Shown here: one piece after another, positions 57,286 to 64,000 of the stretch | Numbering within the stretch: position 1 is the first letter of the stretch | Layout: every line of letters begins with the position of its first letter | NCBI GenBank assembly: GCA_034421095.1 | Contig: DAOUKR010000015.1 | Coordinates: 1-64,000 of the forward strand | Source of the DNA: JAGWBG01 sp034421095 | GTDB lineage: Bacteria; Chloroflexota; Dehalococcoidia; Lucifugimonadales; JAGWBF01 | Reading direction: 5' to 3' | Length of the DNA: 64,000 nt | Position numbers and translations under genes: made by a program | Notes under the pieces: generated by a model | Told to the model about the DNA's origin: nothing | What the model saw: only the letters and a program-made list of their open reading frames with translations | Database searches by the model: none

Positions 57286-57775
57286 TCGACGCAAGGTAAT
57301 TTATTGGGATGCGTGCTGCTGTCTTTCGTACATCAATGAGATAGCGGACCGCTTACCGATTCTGGACGCATTATTGGGAGATAGCGCCGGCGAAAGCGGA
57401 GGCATTCGGCTTTACACTTCTGCACTCTCGAAGGTGGAAGTGTCATTCTCGGTGACGGAACAGAAGAAACAAGCTCTCGACACCGAGACAGAGGGGCGCA
57501 TCGAAAGCCTCTGGTCTGACCCTGATGCCTTGATCACCGTGGAGTATCATGATGGAATTGGACAGAATGCCAGAGGTTTGATTCGGACCGCCATTACACG
57601 AGGTTGGAGCTTGAAGCCCCTTGACGCTATACACTTGGCTACGGCTCAATGGCTGTCAGGCCTTGGGCTTGAGGTTGACGAGTTCCACACGTACGATGAC
57701 CGTCTCTTCAGGTGGGCCCCAATCGTAGGTTTCAAAATCCTTGTACCATATACACCCCAACCCCAACTGCTTTAG
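57278..57775 (+). CDS. PIN-domain ribonuclease, second gene of an unusual pair
   Basis: This 165-aa PIN-fold protein has acidic residues in KVIYWDACCCLSYIN (Asp ~11), LSKVEVSFSVTEQ (Glu ~54), LKPLDAIHLATAQW (Asp ~112) and TYDDRLFRWAP (~134-144). These match the VapC/PIN catalytic set. ATG 57278 overlaps the upstream gene by eight bases, so stoichiometric coupling is expected. It ends 46 bases before the 3' end of tRNA-Ser. Ribonuclease activity is expected, with the large partner as regulator. GC is lower than the flanking copA and ABC genes. Confidence 0.8.
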   Translation: MPSRRKVIYWDACCCLSYINEIADRLPILDALLGDSAGESGGIRLYTSALSKVEVSFSVTEQKKQALDTETEGRIESLWSDPDALITVEYHDGIGQNARGLIRTAITRGWSLKPLDAIHLATAQWLSGLGLEVDEFHTYDDRLFRWAPIVGFKILVPYTPQPQLL

Positions 57776-57820
57776 ATTTGATTCCAATTTTGGCAATGAC
57801 TGGTCCCGTAGCTGTTTTCT

Positions 57821-57907
57821 GGCGGAGGGGGTGGGATTCGAACCCACGAACCCCGGAGGGTTAACGGTTTTCAAGACCGCCGCCATCGTCCACTCGGCCA
57901 CCCCTCC
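57821..57907 (-). tRNA. tRNA-Ser (anticodon UGA)
   Basis: Acceptor GGAGGGG/CCCCTCC, discriminator G and encoded CCA. The anticodon loop CTTGAAA gives TGA (codon UCA). A long variable arm (TAACCCTCCGGGGTTC) is as expected for Ser. The T loop is TTCGAAT. Its 3' end faces the PIN module. Confidence 0.96.
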
Positions 57908-57958
57908 ACACCATTATCCTAGCTTCCCGCGTGGCGAGTTGCAAGTGGCCACACTAGA

Positions 57959-58723
57959 CTAGACACCGTTCATCATGCCGTCCACAATCTCTATGGTGCG
58001 GCTACTCATGCCGGACAGGGTCACGTCATGGGTGGCTACAATCACGGTGACTTGCTGATTCAGAGAGACGTCGCGCAGTATGGTGGCAATGGACATGGCC
58101 GTGGCGGTGTCTAGCTCGCCGGTAGGCTCGTCGGCGAATACCACGTCGGGGTCGGTGACCAGGGCGCGGGCAATAGCTACTCGCTGCTGCTCGCCTCCCG
58201 AAAGCTCATAGGGCCGGTGCTTCGACCGAGACCCCAGTCCTACTATCTCAAGGGTGTCAAGTGCCCGCCTGCGACGCTCTCTCCATCCGGTCCCTCTGAT
58301 ATGCAGGGGTAGCTCCACGTTCTCGTGGGCCGAGAGAAGGGGCATAAGACCAAAGGACTGGAAGACAAAACCTATCTTGCTCCGGCGCAACTCCACTAGG
58401 TCGGTCTCGGAGAGGGCAGCCAGGTCGCTACCTTGGAATACTACGCTGCCGGACGTGGGCCTGTCCAGGCCGGCCATCAGGTTCAGCAGGGTGGTCTTGC
58501 CCGAACCAGATCGCCCGGTGATTGCCAGAAACTCGCCCGAATGGACATCCAGTGTGACACCTTTCACCGCGGTAACGGCCATCTCTCCGGCTCCAAAGGC
58601 CCTCGTAAGGTCATGGGTGGAGATGACAGGCGGCGAACCGGAGCTTGCCGGCGATGGGGCTACTCCGCCGGCTGGGGATACCAGTTGTCCCAATCTTCGT
58701 CGGGGAGTGTGGGGTCCTCTCAT
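57959..58723 (-). CDS. ABC transporter ATPase, MacB/LolD-like
   Basis: This 254-aa ATP-binding subunit has Walker A ITGRSGSGKTTLLNLM (~residues 72-87), LSGGEQQRVAIARALVTDPD (~170-189) with Walker B VVFADEPTGELD, and an H-loop VTVIVATHD. An N-terminal Ser/Pro-rich extension (~35 residues, SPAGGVAPSPASSGSPPV) is unusual. The start ATG overlaps the previous ATPase's stop by four bases (ATGA). It should energise the FtsX-type permeases upstream. Export of lipoproteins, peptides or envelope factors is usual for the MacB/LolD class; no direct clue exists here. Confidence 0.93.
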   Translation of the reverse strand: MRGPHTPRRRLGQLVSPAGGVAPSPASSGSPPVISTHDLTRAFGAGEMAVTAVKGVTLDVHSGEFLAITGRSGSGKTTLLNLMAGLDRPTSGSVVFQGSDLAALSETDLVELRRSKIGFVFQSFGLMPLLSAHENVELPLHIRGTGWRERRRRALDTLEIVGLGSRSKHRPYELSGGEQQRVAIARALVTDPDVVFADEPTGELDTATAMSIATILRDVSLNQQVTVIVATHDVTLSGMSSRTIEIVDGMMNGV

Positions 58724-59745
58724 TGCTCCTCCTCGTCCTGGCCCGGAGCTTGACCCGCCTCCTGGGCAGTCCGGTCGTCTGTGCTCACGGAGTCGGGTTG
58801 ACCTGATTGAGGGCCTTCCGTAACCGGTTTTATAGTTACCTGCTCGCCGTCCATATTTGCCGTTGCCAGCCCCTGAAGCTGGAGCTTGTCAACATAGTCG
58901 GTGGGCAGCTGGAGACGGCCCACGCGGTCCACCACCAGGTATTCGCGGTGAGTGGCCTCACCGGACCGGTCGAAGGTGGGCCGCAGGAAGCTCTCTGAGC
59001 TGATGCGTCCGTCTCGGATGTGAAGCACCCTGTCCACTGAATGGGCCACCCCGGGGTAGTGGGTGACTACCACTATGGTAACGTTATAGGTGCGGTTCAT
59101 GTAGCGCAGTAGCTCGAAGACCTGGTCTGCCATCTGATTGTCCAACTCGCCAGTAGGTTCATCGGCCAGAAGCAACGGCGGGCGGTTGGACATGGCCGTA
59201 GCTATGGCCACTCTCTGCTGCTCGCCTCCTGAGAGTTCATGGGGGAGCCTGCCGGCCTTGTCTTTCATGCCCAGTGCATCCAACAACTCCATGCTCCAGG
59301 CGCGCCGTGGGCCTACTTCCATCCCCGCGATTGCCATGGGCAACTCTATGTTTTCCTGGACGCTGAGATATGGCACAAGGTTCCGAGCCGTAGCCTGCCA
59401 CACGAATCCTACGTCCGTTCTGCGATAGTGGACCAGTTCTCGGTCCGAGATGTTCAGAAGGTCCCTGGTGCCCACCCGGACCTGCCCCGCTGAAGGACGG
59501 TCCAGACCTGACAGTATGTTGAGCAACGTGCTTTTGCCGCTGCCGCTGGTTCCGACAATGGCGATTAGCTCACCTGCCTCCACCTCTAGGTCAACGCCCC
59601 GCAGGGCTACCACTTCCAGGTCTGCCCGCTTGAAAATCTTGAACAGGTCTTGACACTCGATGTAGAGCGGGTCCGAATGCCCCCTACGAGACCCACTCAG
59701 GCGGCGGTCCTCGGATGTCTGACCGGAGCTTTGCGTTACTCTCAA
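58720..59745 (-). CDS. ABC transporter ATPase, MacB/LolD-like, with C-terminal extension
   Basis: This 341-aa ATPase has Walker A IVGTSGSGKSTLLNIL (~residues 60-75), the signature LSGGEQQRVAIATAMSN (~160-176), Walker B PLLLADEPTGELD and an H-loop VTIVVVTHYPG. Beyond ~residue 245 an extra ~95 residues (VDRVGRLQLPTDYVDKLQLQ ... GQAPGQDEEEQ) are absent from standard LolD; the middle part resembles an SpoVT/AbrB-like or small strand domain and the end is acidic. TTG 59745 is the likely start. The gene follows the large permease by 45 bases and overlaps the second ATPase, so both ATPases may pair as a heterodimer. Confidence 0.92.
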   Translation of the reverse strand: MRVTQSSGQTSEDRRLSGSRRGHSDPLYIECQDLFKIFKRADLEVVALRGVDLEVEAGELIAIVGTSGSGKSTLLNILSGLDRPSAGQVRVGTRDLLNISDRELVHYRRTDVGFVWQATARNLVPYLSVQENIELPMAIAGMEVGPRRAWSMELLDALGMKDKAGRLPHELSGGEQQRVAIATAMSNRPPLLLADEPTGELDNQMADQVFELLRYMNRTYNVTIVVVTHYPGVAHSVDRVLHIRDGRISSESFLRPTFDRSGEATHREYLVVDRVGRLQLPTDYVDKLQLQGLATANMDGEQVTIKPVTEGPQSGQPDSVSTDDRTAQEAGQAPGQDEEEQ

Positions 59746-59790
59746 GGTATACCCCTTAAAAAAGCTGACTAAGAGACACTGATTTCACCC

Positions 59791-62700
59791 TTACTCCCCA
59801 ATACGGAGGATGCGCTGCACCTCCAGCTTTGAAGTGAGCCAGACCAGCCACCCTATTGTGCCGATAGTGACGCTGCCAAGTATCAAGTACGATATTAGAA
59901 GTGCCCCCCAGTCCCTCTCAAATACCATGGGCGGGGTGACGCGGACTCCTCCCTCAGCCACCTCCATGACCGGTAGAAGGCTGTTGCCTATCATCTGGCC
60001 CACCCACGTGCCGAGGGCAATGCCGCAAGCTACCACCAGTGCAAGGTTGAACCACACGACGCCGTTGAGTTGCCCTCTGGAAAACCCCAGAGTCCTCAGG
60101 AGGGCGAACTCGGTCTGTCTGTCCCGTAAGTCGGTGTAGGAAAATAGCATCACTCCTGAAGCGCTGGCCAACACCAACGTGAGGAACATCAGCACCAGAA
60201 GCCCACTCCATCCGGCACTGACCAGAGGCCGCTGCACCCGTTGCGCCACTATATCCGAAGCCAGAGTGGACTCCACGATCCTTATGCCTCGACTGGTAAT
60301 AGCATTAGCGACGTCGGCCGAGACACGGTCAAGTTCGCCGTCGCTGAGGGAGCTATCCAGGCCGGCCCATAGCTCGTTGCTTCCCCCGATCAGTCTCTGG
60401 TCGTGCATGTTCGAGTAATGAGTATAGGCCTTCAAGTCCAGGACCAGGAAAGGCTCCCGGCGGGGGTCAAGGGTAGGGAAATAGTCGGTCACTGCAACAA
60501 CGCGAATGGGCAAGGTCGTAGAAGAGATGCTTATGTTCAGGGTATCGCCCACCTCCGCCCCGGCTAAATCCAGTATCTCCGAGCTCACCAGTGCCGGTAT
60601 GGGTGTCTCCGAGCCGCCCGCCCTGATTCCCCTCAGAGCGAAGCTCCCGGGTGCCCAGCTAAAGGCCGCAGACCTGTCGGCTCCGTCCAGGACGACAGAC
60701 TCGCTGGACTCCCAAGCATACAGACCCGGCTTTGAATAGTCCTCTATTGCGTGCCACCCCTCAAGGGTCTGAAAATCGGAAAGCACCTTCTCTCCGGTTG
60801 GGGTGACTGCCGCTACTCCCCCCCAAAACAGGACTCCCGGCTCCGCAAAGCCGGCCCCCCTGGCAGCGACCTGAAGGGCGAGAAGCGTAAAGGGAGGCGT
60901 GACCTCTGGCAGAGGTATTGGCCTACCCCCTGAGAACCGCCTGCCCGACGTGGGCAAAGGAGTAATCTCGGCCTCCAAGCGCCGCCAGCCACTGAAGCCC
61001 AGACCCCCAATGGGCATGTCAAAGTAGAACCCCTGGGAGTCCTGTAACCTCGCCAGAAGCTGCGAGTTGAAGTCCGGCCTGCCGGGACGGACCCACAAGG
61101 ACAGTGCCCTGGTATCCTGGGGCAGCGCTATGCCATCGCTATGGCCATTCATGGTGATGGACGGGCCGGGGGCGATGTCCCTCATAAGCCCTTCAAGGGA
61201 TTTCCCGTTGGCGAAATCGGGGCGATGCCATGCTACGTCCTCGAAGTCCTCCGTGTCCACTGCCAGGATGGATATGGTTTCCGTAGAAAACCCGGCGTTC
61301 AACAGGCTGCCTCGGACGCGGTTCACCTCCACCGCCGTATCAATCCCGTCCGCCTCCTCCGCCAGGTCCGAGAGGCCCAGCAGAGGCACAGGTGTCCTGT
61401 CTCCGTTGTGTTCGATACGCAGGCCCGAACCCGCCGTGTACAAGGCGCGGTCTCTCTGGCTGCGCTCAAGGGTGGAACTGAAGGCGCTCCCTATAACCCC
61501 CAGAGCCGTTGCTACCATCAGCAGCACCACCAGGATGCCGGGTACGATAGGGTCTCTGGAAACGCGCCTGAGACCCTGCATCAGCCATGCCGGCCCCAGG
61601 CCCTCCGAGACACGGGCCAGAATAGCCACGACCCAGGGAAAGACCCGCAGCACCAGAAGCCCCAGGGCCAGGAGCAGGAGGACGGGGCCTATCAGAAGGG
61701 AGTAATCAATCTCAAGCTCGCCGGTCCCAAGGGAGCGCACCAGAAAAGAGCCGCGACTCTGAATTTGCCACCATACCAGCCCTATGAGCACCAGCAACAG
61801 GAGGTCCAGATAGTAGCGATGGATTAGGGGCGCTCCGGACGGTCTGGCCCCCGACTGGCGGAACTCCACTATCCCATGTCGGGCGGCCAGAAGGGTTGAG
61901 ATGGTGAGCACGGCTACTGCCAGGAACGCCCCTCCCAGCCCCATAAGGAAAGCCTCAAAGGACAGGACTATTGGTACGGATTCGACACCCGTGCCGGCGT
62001 TGAAGAAGACCTGCCCCAGAGCCTTGGATACCCCCAACGCCAGGAGTGGACCCAGGAATATGGCCGGGACCGTCAGCAGCAAACCCTCCACCAGTGCCAG
62101 CAACCCTATCTGTACGGTGGTGGCCCCTCGGCTCTTCAGCATGGATATTTCGGTGGCCCGTGACTTGACGATGAGTCCCGTCACCAGGGCCAGGTAGTAA
62201 ATGAGTATGGCGGTAACCAGAAAGACCATCAGGAAGAGGGGGATGCGTGCCAGAAGTATCTGTTCTTCATAGTCATCCAGGACGGTGTCCAGCCTGATGG
62301 AGGGGTCGGAATTGGCGAGGTTCGAGAGTACGTCGAACTCCACCTGGCGGATGATGTTCTGGAGGGTGTTCACGTCTCCCGCTCGCAGGCCGTGGCGGTC
62401 CAGGTAAAAGAACCAGGTGACGTCGGTGTACAACCCCGGATATGCCGCCCCCACCAGGTCAAGGATGGCGTCTTCGGACGTGAACATGGGGACGGTAGTC
62501 CACTCCCCGTTATGAAAGCTGAAGGCACGGTCCGAATCGTACCAGAACTCGTCCTTGGTGTCGGTACGACCGAAGACGCCCACGATTCTCACCGTCATCG
62601 GCACCGGGTCCGCGTCACCGGCTGCGGGGAGAACGTACATCTCGTCGCCCACGTCAAGCTCCAGCCATTGCGCTCCCCGGTCGTCTATGGCAACCTCCAG

Positions 62701-63228
62701 AGGCTCATCCGGCTCAGCCGTGCCGATGCTCCGAGTTGTGTAGGGCCAGTGACCACGCAGCACTTCAACGCGGGTCTCCGTCCCATAGGAGTCGGGCACA
62801 AGCCCGGTCATGTACTGAATCTTACCCCGGGGACGTATTGTGTTATCCAGTTCCAGCCGGGGTGCGCCCTCAAAGAAGAAGGTGGAAGTCTGGAAAATGT
62901 GTGAGCGGTCTTCCAGGTAAGGCTCAAAGCGCTCATACACCCGCCTGTCCACGAAGTCCAGTCCGGCCTGGTATACGGAAAATCGCCTTGAGACTGCCGA
63001 AGGATTGTCGAGGTCGTTGAACACGTCTACCGATATGTTGGCTTCCTCCGGGGTTGCATCGTTCAGGGCACGGCGTAGCGCGGCCTCCTCCAGTAGCTTG
63101 GAGAAGACCACACCGCTGGACATGAGAGCCACTGCCAGTACCACCCCCAAGAACAGGGCCGTTTCCAGCCTCCAGTTGGAGATGGTGCGGCGTACGGCGA
63201 TAATATAGGCCAGTCGCAGAAGGGGCAT
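59791..63228 (-). CDS. Large FtsX-type ABC permease with two permease units
   Basis: This 1145-aa inner-membrane protein has a first membrane helix (LFLGVVLAVALMSSGVVF, ~residues 26-43) followed by a ~270-residue periplasmic region (LDNTIRPRGKIQYMTGLVPD...). The first FtsX unit is at ~325-450 (FLMVFLVTAILIYYLALVTG; ATEISMLKSRGATTVQIGLL). A middle helix pair (~480-580) and a second large periplasmic part lead to the C-terminal FtsX unit (~1020-1140; LLVLMFLTLVLASASGVMLF, RQTEFALLRTLGFSRGQLNG). This duplicated layout resembles LolC/E or MacB-type permeases joined in one chain. Starts at ATG 63228. It works with the two ATPases downstream. Confidence 0.9.
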   Translation of the reverse strand: MPLLRLAYIIAVRRTISNWRLETALFLGVVLAVALMSSGVVFSKLLEEAALRRALNDATPEEANISVDVFNDLDNPSAVSRRFSVYQAGLDFVDRRVYERFEPYLEDRSHIFQTSTFFFEGAPRLELDNTIRPRGKIQYMTGLVPDSYGTETRVEVLRGHWPYTTRSIGTAEPDEPLEVAIDDRGAQWLELDVGDEMYVLPAAGDADPVPMTVRIVGVFGRTDTKDEFWYDSDRAFSFHNGEWTTVPMFTSEDAILDLVGAAYPGLYTDVTWFFYLDRHGLRAGDVNTLQNIIRQVEFDVLSNLANSDPSIRLDTVLDDYEEQILLARIPLFLMVFLVTAILIYYLALVTGLIVKSRATEISMLKSRGATTVQIGLLALVEGLLLTVPAIFLGPLLALGVSKALGQVFFNAGTGVESVPIVLSFEAFLMGLGGAFLAVAVLTISTLLAARHGIVEFRQSGARPSGAPLIHRYYLDLLLLVLIGLVWWQIQSRGSFLVRSLGTGELEIDYSLLIGPVLLLLALGLLVLRVFPWVVAILARVSEGLGPAWLMQGLRRVSRDPIVPGILVVLLMVATALGVIGSAFSSTLERSQRDRALYTAGSGLRIEHNGDRTPVPLLGLSDLAEEADGIDTAVEVNRVRGSLLNAGFSTETISILAVDTEDFEDVAWHRPDFANGKSLEGLMRDIAPGPSITMNGHSDGIALPQDTRALSLWVRPGRPDFNSQLLARLQDSQGFYFDMPIGGLGFSGWRRLEAEITPLPTSGRRFSGGRPIPLPEVTPPFTLLALQVAARGAGFAEPGVLFWGGVAAVTPTGEKVLSDFQTLEGWHAIEDYSKPGLYAWESSESVVLDGADRSAAFSWAPGSFALRGIRAGGSETPIPALVSSEILDLAGAEVGDTLNISISSTTLPIRVVAVTDYFPTLDPRREPFLVLDLKAYTHYSNMHDQRLIGGSNELWAGLDSSLSDGELDRVSADVANAITSRGIRIVESTLASDIVAQRVQRPLVSAGWSGLLVLMFLTLVLASASGVMLFSYTDLRDRQTEFALLRTLGFSRGQLNGVVWFNLALVVACGIALGTWVGQMIGNSLLPVMEVAEGGVRVTPPMVFERDWGALLISYLILGSVTIGTIGWLVWLTSKLEVQRILRIGE

Positions 63229-63350
63229 CTTACCCTATCCCCTTAGTTACTGACTGATGGGTGAATAAACATCTAAATCAGCCTCAACTGGCATTGCCGC
63301 TTTCGCGGGGGTGACGATTGCGTAGTAGCCAGTTGCTCACACATCAGTGA

Positions 63351-64000
63351 TTACTCCACTCTCAGTATATCAGATGCTTTCAGCCTGCGGCCCAGCACGC
63401 TAGCCAGCAGGATGCCGAGGGCAATGGCTACCATTAACTCAACAACTAGCAGAGCTATGAGCCACCCCTGTTGTGTGACTATTAACGGAGGGACCAAAGG
63501 GCTTCCTCTGGAGTCTATGTCCAGGAACCCCAGTACCCACTGGCCGAGCCAGACTCCCAGAACGATGCCGCTTGCTACAGCGATGACCGCAATCAAAACC
63601 CTTTCCAGAGCCAGAGACAGGGTAAGCTGCCGGTTGGAGAGACCCAACGCCTTGACAATGCTCAGGTCCATCCGGCCGGTACGCACGGATACAACGGCGT
63701 AGGTCCCCAGAGCCAGCACTACGGCCACCGTCATGGCCGATATGCTGAGGATGGTAAGTCCATCCCAACCGCCGCCTGCCAGGGGGTAGCGTTCGGCTAC
63801 CTCAACCCTGGACTCACTGTCTCGCAGCGAGGCAAAAAAGGGCAGGCGTTCCCCTATGGAACTGACGGCCTCGCCCCGGCCGGCGCTGTCATCCATGGAT
63901 AGCCAGAGTTCCCCCGGGAACCTGTCCAGCGCAAAGGGAGTGCTCTGGATATATTGCCTGTAGTCGTCCAGGGACACCAGCAAAAATGGACGCATTGAGG
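63351..64000 (-). CDS. FtsX-type ABC permease, C-terminal part (cut by window edge)
   Basis: At least 216 codons are read from the right edge, and the frame stays open to position 64000, so the gene begins outside. Visible are a periplasmic end (LDRFPGELWLSMDDSAGRGE), the first FtsX helix (LTILSISAMTVAVVLALGTY) and RTGRMDLSIVKALGLSNRQL. Two more helices follow (ERVLIAVIAVASGIVLGVWL, QGWLIALLVVELMVAIALGI) and the terminal GRRLKASDILRVE. The order matches the C-terminal FtsX unit of the neighbouring 1145-aa permease, so the two probably form the transporter's membrane pair. The 122-base gap (63229-63350) has no clear promoter. Confidence 0.9.
   Translation of the reverse strand, partial: SMRPFLLVSLDDYRQYIQSTPFALDRFPGELWLSMDDSAGRGEAVSSIGERLPFFASLRDSESRVEVAERYPLAGGGWDGLTILSISAMTVAVVLALGTYAVVSVRTGRMDLSIVKALGLSNRQLTLSLALERVLIAVIAVASGIVLGVWLGQWVLGFLDIDSRGSPLVPPLIVTQQGWLIALLVVELMVAIALGILLASVLGRRLKASDILRVE

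Overview
The window reads as chromosomal DNA of an uncultured Chloroflexota bacterium, most likely near the Dehalococcoidia/SAR202 group. This is inferred from the gene repertoire and not from a phylogeny. The pointers are an HpaB-type flavin monooxygenase beside a luciferase-like oxidoreductase and a PrpD-family protein, a DUF1446/DUF4387 pair, small CxxCGG zinc-ribbon and DUF3467 proteins, frequent GTG/TTG starts, high GC, and intergenic repeats of the GTCATTC...GAATCT type. Core genes (dnaA, gyrB, fmt, obgE, nadD, pyrE, rplY) place the first third near the replication origin; a candidate oriC lies directly after dnaA.

Layout. 1-4.4 kb: a partial CobW/G3E GTPase and a NikA/B/C-like ABC importer lacking its ATPases, linked by a shared 17-bp palindrome; the cobW head and upstream region are tandemly duplicated. 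4.5-11 kb: an LRR gene remnant, a small cluster (zinc ribbon, RuvC-like fold with lost catalytic acids, DUF3467, an unknown), an M1 aminopeptidase with HEAT repeats, and a HicA/HicB module with a second divergent hicB. 11-22 kb: a housekeeping block around gyrB, rplY, fmt, dnaA, oriC, and obgE-nadD-pyrE with a coupled lone PIN nuclease, then a CinA-type deamidase. 22-32 kb: single metabolic genes (asparaginase, MBL hydrolase, Fic, nitroreductase, RidA, alpha/beta hydrolase), a DUF5678-like/retropepsin-like pair, DUF1446-DUF4387, and a 13-repeat LRR lipoprotein. 32-38 kb: a probable aromatic or heterocycle catabolic set (HpaB, LLM flavin oxidoreductase, PrpD, zinc alcohol dehydrogenase).

38.5-40.4 kb: a three-gene accessory operon abutting the 3' end of a tRNA-Arg/Leu/Val cluster. 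40.6-48.1 kb: a hopanoid operon (polyprenyl synthase, hpnH, hpnG, hpnA, squalene-hopene cyclase, yjbQ, hpnD-like). 48.4-53.3 kb: a sugar-acid-like pathway (dehydrogenase, FGGY kinase, class II aldolase), a hypothetical gene and an SDR epimerase. 53.7-56.5 kb: copper ATPase plus a 50-aa YHS protein. 56.5-57.9 kb: an unusual PIN-nuclease module next to tRNA-Ser. 58-64 kb: a MacB/LolCDE-like ABC exporter with two ATPases and two FtsX-type permeases, the last running off the edge.

The least explained parts are the three-gene accessory operon at tRNA-Arg, the PIN nuclease with a 244-aa partner at tRNA-Ser, the pseudo-RuvC cluster, the retropepsin-like pair, and the palindrome joining cobW to the metal/peptide importer. 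All family calls rest on reading motifs by eye; no database search was run.
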